Source of the DNA: Novosphingobium sp. Chol11
GTDB lineage: Bacteria > Pseudomonadota > Alphaproteobacteria > Sphingomonadales > Sphingomonadaceae
Length of the DNA: 64,000 nucleotides
Reading direction: 5' to 3'
NCBI RefSeq assembly: GCF_900218065.1
Contig: NZ_OBMU01000002.1
Span: forward strand, 388,232-452,231
Part shown: positions 1-8,588 of the stretch, piece after piece
Layout of the letters: each line of letters opens with the position of its first letter
Numbering within the stretch: the first letter of the stretch is position 1
The notes under the pieces: generated by a model
What the model saw: only the letters and a program-made list of their open reading frames with translations
The model's database searches: none
Told to the model about the DNA's origin: nothing
Translations under genes and position numbers: made by a program

Positions 1-1
1 A

Positions 2-259
2 CGGATCGGGCAGATGGGCGAGGATTACCTGATGATCGAGGCGCAGCCCGACCGGCTGCATCCGGTGATGATGATCTCCGCCCCCGTGTTCGGCGCGGAT
101 GGCGCGGTGCTGTGTACCCTGTCGCTTTTCGGTTTCGACCGGCCGCTGCCGCTGAGCCGGATCGCCGCGCTGGGCGACGCAGTCGCGCGGCACTGCCGCG
201 CGGCGAGCGGTATGCCGGGCGAGCCGGACAAGCAGATTAATGAAGTTGGGAGAGGCTGA
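2..259 (+). CDS. IclR-type transcriptional regulator, C-terminal fragment (5' truncated by window edge)
   Basis: The frame is open from the window edge to a TGA at 257-259, so only about 85 C-terminal residues are present. The segment with ISAPVFGADGAVLCTLSL followed by an amphipathic helix (RIAALGDAVARHCRAA) resembles the end of the IclR effector-binding domain, where a conserved beta strand with 'isaPVfd..G.v.aalsl' precedes the last helix. No DNA-binding part is visible. It ends 4 bases before the dehydrogenase start on the same strand, so it could be the local regulator of the following catabolic run or simply the first gene of it. Family assignment is moderate because the fragment is short. 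Confidence 0.6.
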   Translation, partial: RIGQMGEDYLMIEAQPDRLHPVMMISAPVFGADGAVLCTLSLFGFDRPLPLSRIAALGDAVARHCRAASGMPGEPDKQINEVGRG

Positions 260-263
260 AAAA

Positions 264-1355
264 ATGCGGGCGCTGATCTACGAAGGGCCGGGCAAGATCC
301 GTTTTGTCGAGGATGTCGAAGTGCGCGAGCCGGGCGCGGGCGAAGTGCTGGTGCGCATCGCGGCGAGCGGCATTTGCCATTCGGACATTTCGGTCATCAA
401 CGGCACGATCGACTGGCCTGCGCCTGCGGTGTTGGGCCATGAAGGGGCGGGCATCGTCGAGAAGCTGGGGCCGGGCGTCACCGAATTGGCGGTCGGCGAT
501 CATGTGGCATTGCATACGCTTGCCAATTGCGGGCGTTGCGGACCGTGCGAGAGCGGCAGGCCGACCCATTGCCGCCAATCCTATGGCAACCGCGCCCAGC
601 CATTCAGCCGTAACGGAGAGCCGGTGTCGAGCTTTGCAGCGACATCGACCTTTGTCGAGAAGACGGTGGTGAAGGCTAATCAGGCGGTCCGGATCGACCG
701 GACGGTGCCGCTGGATATCGCCTGCGTCGTGGGCTGTGGGGTGCTGACGGGGGTGGGATCGGTCGTCAACCGGGCGCGGGTGAAACCGGGCGAGACGGCG
801 GCGGTGTTCGGCATCGGCGGCATTGGCCTCAACGTGCTGCAGGGGCTGCGACTTTCGGGCGCGAGCCGGATCATCGCGATCGATTTGCTGGCGACACGTG
901 AGGAGAAAGCGCGGGAGTTTGGGGCGACCGACTTCATCGATGCTTCGCAGGGCGATGTGCCGCAGCGGATCAAGGACATCGTATCGGGCGGCAATCCCGA
1001 CCATGGCAGCGGCGTCGATTGGGCATTCGAGTGCGTCGGCAATACGCGCGTGCTGAACGATGCCATGGCGAGCCTTGGCTGGGGCGGCAATTGCGTGATC
1101 GTCGGGACGACTGCGATGGGCACGATGGCGGAGGTATCGCTGACGCCGCTCTCCTTTGTCGATCGCGGGGTGATGGGTGCCCGCTATGGGGCGTCGCGGC
1201 CGCATCAGGATATCCCGTCCTATATCGCCCAGTATCGGCAGGGTAAGCTGCTGCTGGATGAGCTGGTGACGCAGCGTTATGATCTGGCCGACTTCGAACG
1301 GGCGTTCCACGACCTGGAGGAAGGCAAGCTGGCGCGCGGGGTGTTCGTGCTGTGA
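264..1355 (+). CDS. Zinc-dependent medium-chain alcohol dehydrogenase
   Basis: This 363-residue protein is a typical class III-like/aryl-alcohol MDR enzyme that would oxidise a primary or aromatic alcohol to an aldehyde with NAD(P)+ in the cytoplasm. Visible features are the catalytic zinc ligands Cys38 and His59-Glu60 (GHEGAG), the four structural-zinc cysteines at about 89, 92, 95 and 103 (CGRCGPC..THC), and the Rossmann motif VFGIGGIGLN near residue 190. I chose ATG 264 rather than ATG 240 because GGGAGAGG lies just upstream and the protein then begins MRALIYEGPG as in the family. Its stop overlaps the next start (GTGA), which suggests translational coupling with the esterase. Confidence 0.9.
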   Translation: MRALIYEGPGKIRFVEDVEVREPGAGEVLVRIAASGICHSDISVINGTIDWPAPAVLGHEGAGIVEKLGPGVTELAVGDHVALHTLANCGRCGPCESGRPTHCRQSYGNRAQPFSRNGEPVSSFAATSTFVEKTVVKANQAVRIDRTVPLDIACVVGCGVLTGVGSVVNRARVKPGETAAVFGIGGIGLNVLQGLRLSGASRIIAIDLLATREEKAREFGATDFIDASQGDVPQRIKDIVSGGNPDHGSGVDWAFECVGNTRVLNDAMASLGWGGNCVIVGTTAMGTMAEVSLTPLSFVDRGVMGARYGASRPHQDIPSYIAQYRQGKLLLDELVTQRYDLADFERAFHDLEEGKLARGVFVL

Positions 1356-2227
1356 CCGGCGCCGGTGCCTGGAATCTGCCGCCGCTGCGAGAGGGCTATG
1401 CCGCCGATGACGCGCTGATCGAGCGGCGGGCGCGGGCGGCTGGTCCTGCCGATGCTGCGGAGCGGGCGGGCGCGGCGGTGATTGGCAGCGTGCGTTGTTT
1501 GGTCATCGAGCCGCGTGGGTGTGATGCGCGGGGGGAGATGATCTACCTGCATGGTGGGGGGTATCGGCTGGGGTCTCCGCTTGCCTATGTGGATTATGCG
1601 CAAAGGATCGCGGATGAGGCGGGGTGGCGGATCATCCTGCCCTTTTACCCGCTGGCTCCCGAGCACCCCTTTCCGGCGGCGTTGCACGCTGTTGTCGCGG
1701 TTTATCGCGGGTTAGAGAACAGGCAGTCGGTCGTGGTCGCGGGCGACTCTGCCGGTGGCGGGTTGGCGGCGGCGCTGTGCGTTATGGCGGCGCGTGCTGG
1801 TGAGCGGCCTGCGGCTGCCGTGCTGGTGTCGCCGATGCTGGATTTGACGGCGCGGGGCGAGAGCCTTGATCGTAATGCGGCGCGTGACCCGATGTTTTCC
1901 AAGGCGGCCGTGCTGGATAGCGCGCAGTTATATTTGCAGGGGCATGATCCGCGCGATCCGCTGGTTTCGGCGCTGGAGGCTGACCCGGCGGACTTTCCGC
2001 CGACATTGGTGCTGACCGGCGGGGCGGAGGTGTTGCTGGATGAGGCGGTTGCCTTTGCCACGCGGCTGGCGCTGGGGGATCGGCGAGTTACGTTGCATGT
2101 CGCGCCGGAGATGGGACATGTGTGGCCCTTGCTTGCGCCCGGAACCAAGGAAGCGCGGGATGCGATCGCGGCGATTGCGGGCTTTGTGAAAGCGTTGGAA
2201 CCGGCTCGATCCGGGGATTCCACGTAG
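1352..2227 (+). CDS. HSL-family (family IV) alpha/beta hydrolase, esterase
   Basis: The 291-residue protein carries the hormone-sensitive-lipase oxyanion motif HGGG (67-70), the nucleophile elbow GDSAG (131-135, Ser133) and a C-terminal catalytic His in MGHVW near 257. Such enzymes hydrolyse short or medium acyl esters or lactones. The GTG start at 1352 overlaps the stop of the dehydrogenase gene by four bases, so the two are probably one transcript. In a cluster that also has a Baeyer-Villiger monooxygenase, an ester- or lactone-opening role is a reasonable inference, but the substrate is unknown. Confidence 0.88.
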   Translation: MTGAGAWNLPPLREGYAADDALIERRARAAGPADAAERAGAAVIGSVRCLVIEPRGCDARGEMIYLHGGGYRLGSPLAYVDYAQRIADEAGWRIILPFYPLAPEHPFPAALHAVVAVYRGLENRQSVVVAGDSAGGGLAAALCVMAARAGERPAAAVLVSPMLDLTARGESLDRNAARDPMFSKAAVLDSAQLYLQGHDPRDPLVSALEADPADFPPTLVLTGGAEVLLDEAVAFATRLALGDRRVTLHVAPEMGHVWPLLAPGTKEARDAIAAIAGFVKALEPARSGDST

Positions 2228-2318
2228 CCGGAAAGCCGGTCCGCTCAATTGACCGGAAGCGGGCCGGTGCAGGACAAGTGTAGCATCAACTTATCATAGC
2301 TGACCGAAAGACATTCTG

Positions 2319-3509
2319 ATGACGACGCCCAGCCTTCCTTTTCCCGTCTATGACGCGGACAACCATTTTTACGAGCCTGAGGATGCGCTGTTCCGGCATC
2401 TGCCCAAGAAGTGGCACAAGGATTTCCGCTTCGTGGAAGTGGATGGCCGCAAGCGGTTGGCGATCAAGGGGCAGATTTCGGACTATATCCCCAACCCGAC
2501 CTTCGAGCGGGTCGCGGCGCCGGGGACGCATGTAAAATATTACAAGGCCGAGAACCCTGAAGGCCTGACCATGCGGCAGATGACGGGGAAGCCGATCGCT
2601 CCGCCTGAATCCTGGCGCACAGGCAAGGAACGGCTGGCGGTGCTGGACGGGCATAATGTGCACGCGGCGCTCATGTTCCCCACCCTCTTTTCGGTCATCG
2701 AAAAGTGGATGAGCTATGACCATGAGTTCCTGCACGATGCCCTGCATGCGCTCAATCAGTGGACGAGCGAGGAGTGGGGCTTTGCGCGCGAGAACCGGCT
2801 GTTCGGCGTGCCGGTGGTGTCGCTGGCTGACATGGACCGGGCGCTGGCCGAGACCGATTGGCTGATCAAGCAGGGCGCGCGAACGATCTGCATCCGGCCC
2901 TCTCCCGTGCCGGGCTATCGCGGCGGGCGGTCCATGGGGCTGAAGGACTTCGATCCGTTCTGGGCGCGGATCGAGGAGGCGAAGATCTTCGTGTCGGTCC
3001 ATGCGTCCAATTCCGACTATGATCATCTGATCGAGATGTGGACCGGCGGGGCGGAGTGGCTGCCGTTTGAGTCCGATCCGTTCGTCAATTGCCTGAGGAT
3101 CATCGAGCGGGCGATTTCCGACACGATCGCGGCGATCATCTGCGGCGGCGTGTTCGATCGCTTCCCGGGAGTGCGGATCGTCAGTGTCGAGAATGGCGCG
3201 AAGTGGGTCATTCCGCTGATCGAGCAGTTAAAGCATGTTTATGGGCAGATGCCGCAGAAATTCATGAATGATCCCGTTGACCAATTTCATCGGAATATTT
3301 TCGTGACACCCTTTGTCGAGGATGATTTCGGGCAGTTGAAAGAGCATATGCAAGTCAATCGCATATTGTTCGGCAGCGACTATCCGCACCCCGAGGGGAC
3401 TGAACACCCACTCGACTTCCTTCATGAGTTGACGAACTATTCCATGGCCGAAAAGGAAATGGTGATGTCGTCGAACCTCAAGGGCCTGTTGGAAGGCGTG
3501 CGCAATTAA
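2319..3509 (+). CDS. Amidohydrolase-2 family metal-dependent hydrolase/decarboxylase
   Basis: The 396-residue protein fits the PF04909 amidohydrolase family (ACMS decarboxylase/gamma-resorcylate decarboxylase-like). Near the N terminus DADNHFYEP supplies the DxH-type metal motif, HAS (in SVHASNSDYDH) gives a middle histidine, and FGSDYPHPEG near the C terminus holds the conserved metal-site Asp. Members decarboxylate or hydrolyse aromatic or cyclic acids in catabolic routes. It starts at an ATG 91 bases after the esterase gene and is followed after 28 bases by an acyl-CoA ligase, all on the plus strand. Whether it decarboxylates or hydrolyses cannot be read from the sequence. Confidence 0.85.
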   Translation: MTTPSLPFPVYDADNHFYEPEDALFRHLPKKWHKDFRFVEVDGRKRLAIKGQISDYIPNPTFERVAAPGTHVKYYKAENPEGLTMRQMTGKPIAPPESWRTGKERLAVLDGHNVHAALMFPTLFSVIEKWMSYDHEFLHDALHALNQWTSEEWGFARENRLFGVPVVSLADMDRALAETDWLIKQGARTICIRPSPVPGYRGGRSMGLKDFDPFWARIEEAKIFVSVHASNSDYDHLIEMWTGGAEWLPFESDPFVNCLRIIERAISDTIAAIICGGVFDRFPGVRIVSVENGAKWVIPLIEQLKHVYGQMPQKFMNDPVDQFHRNIFVTPFVEDDFGQLKEHMQVNRILFGSDYPHPEGTEHPLDFLHELTNYSMAEKEMVMSSNLKGLLEGVRN

Positions 3510-3537
3510 GGACGGCGGCCAATTAGGACTACCATCA

Positions 3538-5019
3538 GTGATCCAGGACGTTATCGAGCAGCTTCGCGCCAATCTGCGCGACCATAGGGATGATCGCGGC
3601 ATTGAGTTCGAGGGCCGGTGGGTGAGCTGGGGCGAGGTGGCGCGCTATGGCGATGCCGTCGTCGCGCTGCTCGACGCCGCCGGTTGCCCGCCATCGGCGA
3701 AGGTCGGCATCATCATCCGCAACCGGCTGGCGCATGCGGCGGCTGTGGTGGGGCTGCTGGCGCACAGGCGGTCAGTGAGCTTCGTCTATCCCTTCCTCCC
3801 CGCGACCGCGATTTCGGACAATATCGAGAATTTGGGAGCCGCCGCGATCCTGGCGGACCAGCAGGATTGGCCGAATTTCGCGCAAGCAGCGGGACAGGCG
3901 GGCTGCGCAGGGGTAGCCTTTGGCGGGATCGACGACGCACCCAGCCTGGTTGAGGGCCTGGAAAAGTGCAAGCGATCCTCGTTCGACGATGCCCTGCCCG
4001 ATGGGGGGATCGAGGTACTGTCGAGCGGGACGACCGGCACGCCCAAGCGTATTCCCATGCCGCTGAAGCTGCTGGAGCGGGCGGTGATGAGCGCGCCGGG
4101 CGCAGAGTCCGGCAGCGCGCCGCCGGTGCAGATCAATATCTGGCCGCTGGGCGGTGTGGGCGGCGTGTGCCTGCTGACCGGCGCTGCCGTCAACAACACG
4201 CCGCTGGTGCTGATGGAGCGCTTCACGGTCGATGGGCTGGTGGACGCCCTGCGCCGCCACAGGCCGGACACGCTGGGCCTCAATCCCACGGCGATCGCGA
4301 TGATCATGGACGCCAATGTGTCGCCCGAGGACATGGCGAGCGTGAAGAGCGTGTCGGGCGGATCGGCCTATCTGGACCCCGACCTTCAGGAGCGGTTCGA
4401 GGCGCGCTATGACCTGCCGATCCTTTGGGGCATGGGGGCGACCGAATTTTGCGGCACTATCGTCCGCTGGACGCCGCAGATGCGGGCGGAGCGCGGAGAC
4501 AGCAAGCGTGGCAGCACCGGCCTTCCCATGCCGGGCGTGGAGATACGCGCGATCGATCCCGAAAGCGGCGCGGAAGTGCCGCGCGGGACGGAAGGGCTGC
4601 TGGAGGTGCATTGCCCATCCGTGCGGCCTGATTGGGTGCGGACCACCGACCTGGTGATGATCGATGAGGACGGATATGTCTTTCACCGCGGGCGGCATGA
4701 TGGGGCGATCGTGCGGGGCGGTTTCAAGATATTGCCCGAGCGTGTGGTCGACGTGCTGCGTCAGCATCCGGCTGTGGTCGATGCTTCGGTGGTGGGAATA
4801 CCCGACGCGCGATTGGGCGCGGTGCCGGTTGCGGCGGTCGAACTGAGCCAGAGCGCCGGGGCGGTGGATGAACAGACGCTGCTGGCGCACGTGCGGGCCG
4901 AATTGCCGCCGACCCATGTGCCGGTGGAAATCCGGATCGTCGATGCGCTGCCCCGCACGCCGTCGCTGAAGGTCAGCCTGACCGAGATCAAGAAGATGTT
5001 CCTGGCCGACGCCGCATGA
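3538..5019 (+). CDS. Acyl-CoA ligase (AMP-forming, ANL superfamily)
   Basis: The 493-residue protein has the ANL phosphate-binding loop LSSGTTGTPKR at 161-171, the adenylate motif TTDLVMIDEDGYVFHRGR, the hinge region GGFKILPE, and a C-terminal PRTPSLKV segment where the catalytic Lys normally lies. It should activate a carboxylic acid to its CoA thioester with ATP. It is slightly shorter than usual (about 510-550). The start is GTG at 3538, with only a weak ribosome site (TAGGACT). The SDR gene follows after 30 bases. Substrate class (aryl or alkyl acid) is not decided by visible residues. Confidence 0.88.
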   Translation: MIQDVIEQLRANLRDHRDDRGIEFEGRWVSWGEVARYGDAVVALLDAAGCPPSAKVGIIIRNRLAHAAAVVGLLAHRRSVSFVYPFLPATAISDNIENLGAAAILADQQDWPNFAQAAGQAGCAGVAFGGIDDAPSLVEGLEKCKRSSFDDALPDGGIEVLSSGTTGTPKRIPMPLKLLERAVMSAPGAESGSAPPVQINIWPLGGVGGVCLLTGAAVNNTPLVLMERFTVDGLVDALRRHRPDTLGLNPTAIAMIMDANVSPEDMASVKSVSGGSAYLDPDLQERFEARYDLPILWGMGATEFCGTIVRWTPQMRAERGDSKRGSTGLPMPGVEIRAIDPESGAEVPRGTEGLLEVHCPSVRPDWVRTTDLVMIDEDGYVFHRGRHDGAIVRGGFKILPERVVDVLRQHPAVVDASVVGIPDARLGAVPVAAVELSQSAGAVDEQTLLAHVRAELPPTHVPVEIRIVDALPRTPSLKVSLTEIKKMFLADAA

Positions 5020-5049
5020 GCGGGCGCGCATAACGAAGAGGATGGGAGG

Positions 5050-5856
5050 ATGACGGTGTCATTGCTGGGCCTTGAAGGAAAGAAGGCGCTGATCGTCGGT
5101 GGCGGGCGCGGCATGGGCGAGGCGAGCGCCCTGCTGCTGGCGGAGGCCGGATGCGACATCGCGGTGCTGGACAGCGTCATGGAACGCGCCGAACAAGTCG
5201 CCAACGAAGTGCGCGCGACAGGGCGGGCGGGCATTCCGATCGAGGCCGATATATTGGACGAGGCATCAGTCAAGAAAGCGGTGGCGGATGCGGAAGGCGC
5301 GCTGGGCGGGCTCGACATATTGGTGACGATCGTGGGGCAGGCGCTGTTCAAGCCGCTGCTCGACGTGACGTTGGAAGAATGGGATTATGACCAATCCCGG
5401 AACCTGCGCTACTTCTTCGTGACGGCGCGTGCCGTCGCCCAGTCGATGATTGCGCGCGGGGCGGGCGGATCGCTGATCTGCATCGGGTCGGTGGATGGAG
5501 CGGTCGGATCGCCGATGCATGCGCCCTATGGCGCGGCGAAGGCGGGCCTGATGCATCTGGTGAAGTCGATGGCGACGGAATGGGGGCGGCATGGTATTCG
5601 CGCTAATGCCGTGGCTCCGGGCAGCATCACGACGCCGCGCCTGCCCGAAACGGCGGAATCCCGTGCGCTGATGGAGTCGAGCGTGCTGCCGATCGGACGT
5701 CCGGGCACGACGCGGGACGTGGCGGGGGCCGTGCTGTTCCTGGCGTCGGGATTGTCGGAATATGTGACCGGTCACAGCCTGTTCGTGGATGGCGGATGGA
5801 TGGCCGCGAACCATTTCGACCCGAGGGTCATGGCGACCAAGAAGAGCAACGAATAG
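5050..5856 (+). CDS. SDR-family NAD(P)-dependent oxidoreductase
   Basis: A 268-residue classical short-chain dehydrogenase. The N-terminal glycine motif is the variant GGGRGMGE instead of TGxxxGxG, a Ser precedes the catalytic YGAAK motif near 158-162, and the PG motif plus C-terminal VDGGW segment are typical. It should interconvert a hydroxyl and a ketone, for example a hydroxyacyl-CoA or cyclic alcohol. The start at 5050 has a GGGAGG site immediately upstream. It is the last gene of the plus-strand run that begins with the dehydrogenase at 264 and converges on a minus-strand hydrolase 9 bases away. Confidence 0.9.
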   Translation: MTVSLLGLEGKKALIVGGGRGMGEASALLLAEAGCDIAVLDSVMERAEQVANEVRATGRAGIPIEADILDEASVKKAVADAEGALGGLDILVTIVGQALFKPLLDVTLEEWDYDQSRNLRYFFVTARAVAQSMIARGAGGSLICIGSVDGAVGSPMHAPYGAAKAGLMHLVKSMATEWGRHGIRANAVAPGSITTPRLPETAESRALMESSVLPIGRPGTTRDVAGAVLFLASGLSEYVTGHSLFVDGGWMAANHFDPRVMATKKSNE

Positions 5857-5865
5857 GAACGACGT

Positions 5866-6771
5866 TCACTCCGCAAGGAAGCGCCTGATCGCAGACAGGC
5901 ATGTGTCGAAGGCGTCATGCTGGGGCCAGTGGCCGCTTTCGGGCAGGCGCAGTTCCCGCACATCGGGGATATGGGTGAGCAAATCGGCGGGCAGGCCGGA
6001 AGGCCAGCTGCGTTCGCCATAGAGGAGAAGGGTCGGGCAGGCGATGTTGCGCCACAAGGCCCGGACATCCTCCATCGGAATGTCGGGAAATGCCCAGACG
6101 GCGAGATAGGGATCATGCTTCCATTGCCATCCAGCCTTGCCAGGCCGCCGCAAGCCATGACGCGTCATGTGCCGCGCCTGCGCAGGGGTGAGGAAGGCAT
6201 GGCGTTCCCGCATCCGTTCGACCGCTTCGTCCACCGATGCGAAGATGCGCGGGGCGGTGCGGGACGCGGCTCGCCGCTCCCCGAGCCAGTTACGGGCGGT
6301 TTGGTCGATGCTTTGGCTGGAACGATGCGCCTCGATCGAGAGGGGCGCGCCGACGGCCTCGATCGCGACGATCCGGCTGATCATGTCGGGATAGGTTCCG
6401 GCAAAGCGCAAGGCGATGTGCGCGCCGAGAGAATGGCCGATCAGGATGGCCGGGCGCTGCGGACCCAGAGCGAGATGCTCCGCCAGCGCGTCGAGATCGG
6501 CCAGATAGGCCGCGAAGTCGTAGCGCCCGTCCTGCGCCCAGCCGCTATTCCCATGGCCGCGAAGATCGGGGGCAATGATGTGATAGTCGGGCAGCAGGGC
6601 ATCCGCCAGCGCGTCCCAACTGCGGCCATGATCACGGCTGCCATGCATGAGGATGGCGAGCGGCGCGCCCTCCTGCGCCCATTCGGTATAGCTGAGCGGC
6701 ATGCGGCCGTTGAGGAAGCGTCGCCTGACGGGCTTTGTCCTGATGGCGGAGCGGCGTTGTCTGTCATGCAT
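5866..6771 (-). CDS. Alpha/beta-fold hydrolase
   Basis: The 301-residue protein has an N-terminal oxyanion segment LMHGSRDHGRSW, the nucleophile elbow GHSLGAH, a DLRGHGNS strand-loop, and a C-terminal catalytic His in ESGHWPQHD. This pattern fits carbon-carbon or ester hydrolases of the meta-cleavage and haloalkane dehalogenase clan. The ATG at 6771 has no obvious ribosome site; an internal ATG at 6702 gives a more compact protein beginning MPLSYTEW. It is divergent from the IclR regulator gene, which may control it. Confidence 0.85.
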   Translation of the reverse strand: MHDRQRRSAIRTKPVRRRFLNGRMPLSYTEWAQEGAPLAILMHGSRDHGRSWDALADALLPDYHIIAPDLRGHGNSGWAQDGRYDFAAYLADLDALAEHLALGPQRPAILIGHSLGAHIALRFAGTYPDMISRIVAIEAVGAPLSIEAHRSSQSIDQTARNWLGERRAASRTAPRIFASVDEAVERMRERHAFLTPAQARHMTRHGLRRPGKAGWQWKHDPYLAVWAFPDIPMEDVRALWRNIACPTLLLYGERSWPSGLPADLLTHIPDVRELRLPESGHWPQHDAFDTCLSAIRRFLAE

Positions 6772-6855
6772 GCTGGCAGTTTAGAGATGAGCGACAACGC
6801 GCTGGCGACCGGCAATGGCGGCTTTCCATATTCGCGTAATCACGTGCGTCGTAGC

Positions 6856-6876
6856 GGATTCCGGACGCTTGAATCC
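6856..6876. promoter_or_regulatory. Candidate operator, inverted repeat GGATTC-N9-GAATCC
   Basis: A perfect 6-bp inverted repeat with a 9-bp spacer lies in the 190-bp region between the divergent hydrolase and IclR genes. Size and place suit an IclR-type dimer site, but this is only position plus symmetry, with no known consensus to match. Confidence 0.3.
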
Positions 6877-6961
6877 CTGTTGCGCTCAGAATATGGTAGT
6901 CTTCACCAAAATTCCGGTGACCGGCAGAACCGGCGCCCGCAAGGACGATGTAGGAGGCGGG

Positions 6962-7801
6962 ATGAGCGCTAACTCACAGACGGAAGGCAGGTCTGGCGGC
7001 CGGGGTAGCGTGAAGTCGTGCCTGCGCACCCTGGAAGTGCTGGAATATTTCATGAAGTCGGGCGAGCCTGCGCGCACGATCGAGATCAGCGAAGCATTGG
7101 GCATTCCCAATTCAAGCGCGGACGAGATTTTGCGGACGCTCGCGAGCACGGGTTATCTGAGCTATAGCCAGGCGACGAAGCTTTATGCGCCGTCCTACAA
7201 GATCATCGCCAATGCCACAGCGATCGAGCAGAGCTTTTTCGGAAGCGGCCGGATCAATGAGGTGATGGAGGATATGCGGCGCGAGACCGGCGGGTCGGTC
7301 TTCGTCACGCAGCAGAATGATTGCTGGTCGGAAAGCGTCGCGGAGATGTCCGGCGGCTGGGCGGCCAAGCCGGACGTCGAGCCTTATTATCCGACCGAGA
7401 TGATCTGCTTTCAGCGTAACAGTTGGCGGCCGGGCACCAATTTCGCCGCCGCGATGCTGGCGCAGCAATCCAATGTCGACATCATCCAGCTGGCGACCCG
7501 GACGCAAAAGCTGGGCCTGGGTCCGAAGGGGCCGACGCTGATGAAGCATCTGGTGGACCGGATTTCAACGACGCGGGCGCGCGGGTTCGCCCTGTGCCGC
7601 CGGAGCGCGTCCATTCCGGTGGACTCGATCGCCGTGCCGCTGCGGGTGCCGCATGGCGTCGCCTCCTACGCGATCGGCGTGGTGGGTGATCCGCTGTTCG
7701 TGAACGACAATGATGTGCGGCAGATGCTGTCGGGCATGCAGTCGGTCATCTACCGCTATAATGATCGCATCCGCCGCAAGACGACCGTCAGCGTTCAGTA
7801 A
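6962..7801 (+). CDS. IclR-family transcriptional regulator
   Basis: The 279-residue protein begins with a winged-helix region (SCLRTLEVLEYFMKSGEPARTIEISEALGIPNSSADEI) typical of the IclR DNA-binding domain, followed by an IclR-like effector domain ending SGMQSVIYRYNDRI. I chose ATG 6962 because TAGGAGGCGG lies directly upstream; longer in-frame starts have no site. It likely senses a pathway intermediate and controls the divergent hydrolase or the neighbouring catabolic genes. Its last 7 bases overlap the end of the convergent isochorismatase-like gene. Confidence 0.85.
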   Translation: MSANSQTEGRSGGRGSVKSCLRTLEVLEYFMKSGEPARTIEISEALGIPNSSADEILRTLASTGYLSYSQATKLYAPSYKIIANATAIEQSFFGSGRINEVMEDMRRETGGSVFVTQQNDCWSESVAEMSGGWAAKPDVEPYYPTEMICFQRNSWRPGTNFAAAMLAQQSNVDIIQLATRTQKLGLGPKGPTLMKHLVDRISTTRARGFALCRRSASIPVDSIAVPLRVPHGVASYAIGVVGDPLFVNDNDVRQMLSGMQSVIYRYNDRIRRKTTVSVQ

Positions 7802-8415
7802 TCGCCCGGCGTGACGAGCGCCTGCGCTATGTCAGCGGCGCTGGCGATGCGTGCCACCATGCGGAGTTGATCCCGCACGATGATGTCGTGGGTGGCGGGA
7901 TCGGCCGCCGCGATGCAATCTTCCGCGACGATCGCGTGATAGCCAAGGTCGGTCGCTGCCAGGGTGCAGCCTGCGACGGCGACGTTGGTGGACACGCCGG
8001 TGATGACGACCGTCCCGATGTGCAGGCGGCGCAACAGGGCGTCGAGGGCGGTGCCATGGAAGCCGATGAGGCCGGAGCTACGCTCTATGATGAAATCTTC
8101 AGTGGCAGGGGCGAGTTGCGGCATGATCTCCGCCGCTGGACTGCCGGTCACGAGCGAGCCGCCCTTGCGCGCCATTGCCGCAAGCATGCTGTTGCGCTGG
8201 ACGTCCGCGAAGTCGGGGCGATGGGCGATTGTGAGGTGGAAAACCGGGAGGCGGGCGGCGCGGAAGCGGGCGGCGAGATCGGCGATGCGGGCGATGATGC
8301 CGCGTTCATCGACTTGGGCGATAAGGCCGGAAAAGCCGCCCATGCCGGGTTCGACGATGCCGCGCTGACATTCGCTGATGATCAGGGCCGGGCGGCCATG
8401 AAGTGGAACGGGCAA
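7795..8415 (-). CDS. Isochorismatase-like hydrolase lacking the usual catalytic Cys
   Basis: The 206-residue protein has the isochorismatase fold signature: an N-terminal strand ALIISECQRG, a central VFHLTIAHRPDF segment, and TGVSTNVAVAGCTLAATDLGY near the C terminus. In cysteine hydrolases of this family the last motif reads TNxCV, but here Ala occupies the nucleophile position and a Cys sits three residues later. I chose a TTG start at 8415 because AGGAG is seven bases upstream in the minus strand and no ATG lies near the domain start. Function therefore could be isochorismatase-like (non-Cys) or non-catalytic. It ends in a 7-base tail-to-tail overlap with the IclR gene. Confidence 0.75.
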   Translation of the reverse strand: MPVPLHGRPALIISECQRGIVEPGMGGFSGLIAQVDERGIIARIADLAARFRAARLPVFHLTIAHRPDFADVQRNSMLAAMARKGGSLVTGSPAAEIMPQLAPATEDFIIERSSGLIGFHGTALDALLRRLHIGTVVITGVSTNVAVAGCTLAATDLGYHAIVAEDCIAAADPATHDIIVRDQLRMVARIASAADIAQALVTPGDY

Positions 8416-8588
8416 AGTCTTGGCTCCTGAACAAATTCCGATGGCAAAGGAGCGCCGCGCGCGCGGCTTCGGCAACAGCGGAGCGGGCCGCTCCACAGAT
8501 ACGGAAAGGCGGGGTTGGCGGTTGGTTGCCGACCCGCTGCCGGTAGACATGCGGGCATAGAAGAGTGAATTTGCGTAGGAGTTGGTGA

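Noticed and set aside
240-263. Earlier ATG for the Zn-dehydrogenase
   Set aside because: ATG 264 is preceded by a good ribosome site and gives the family-typical N terminus.
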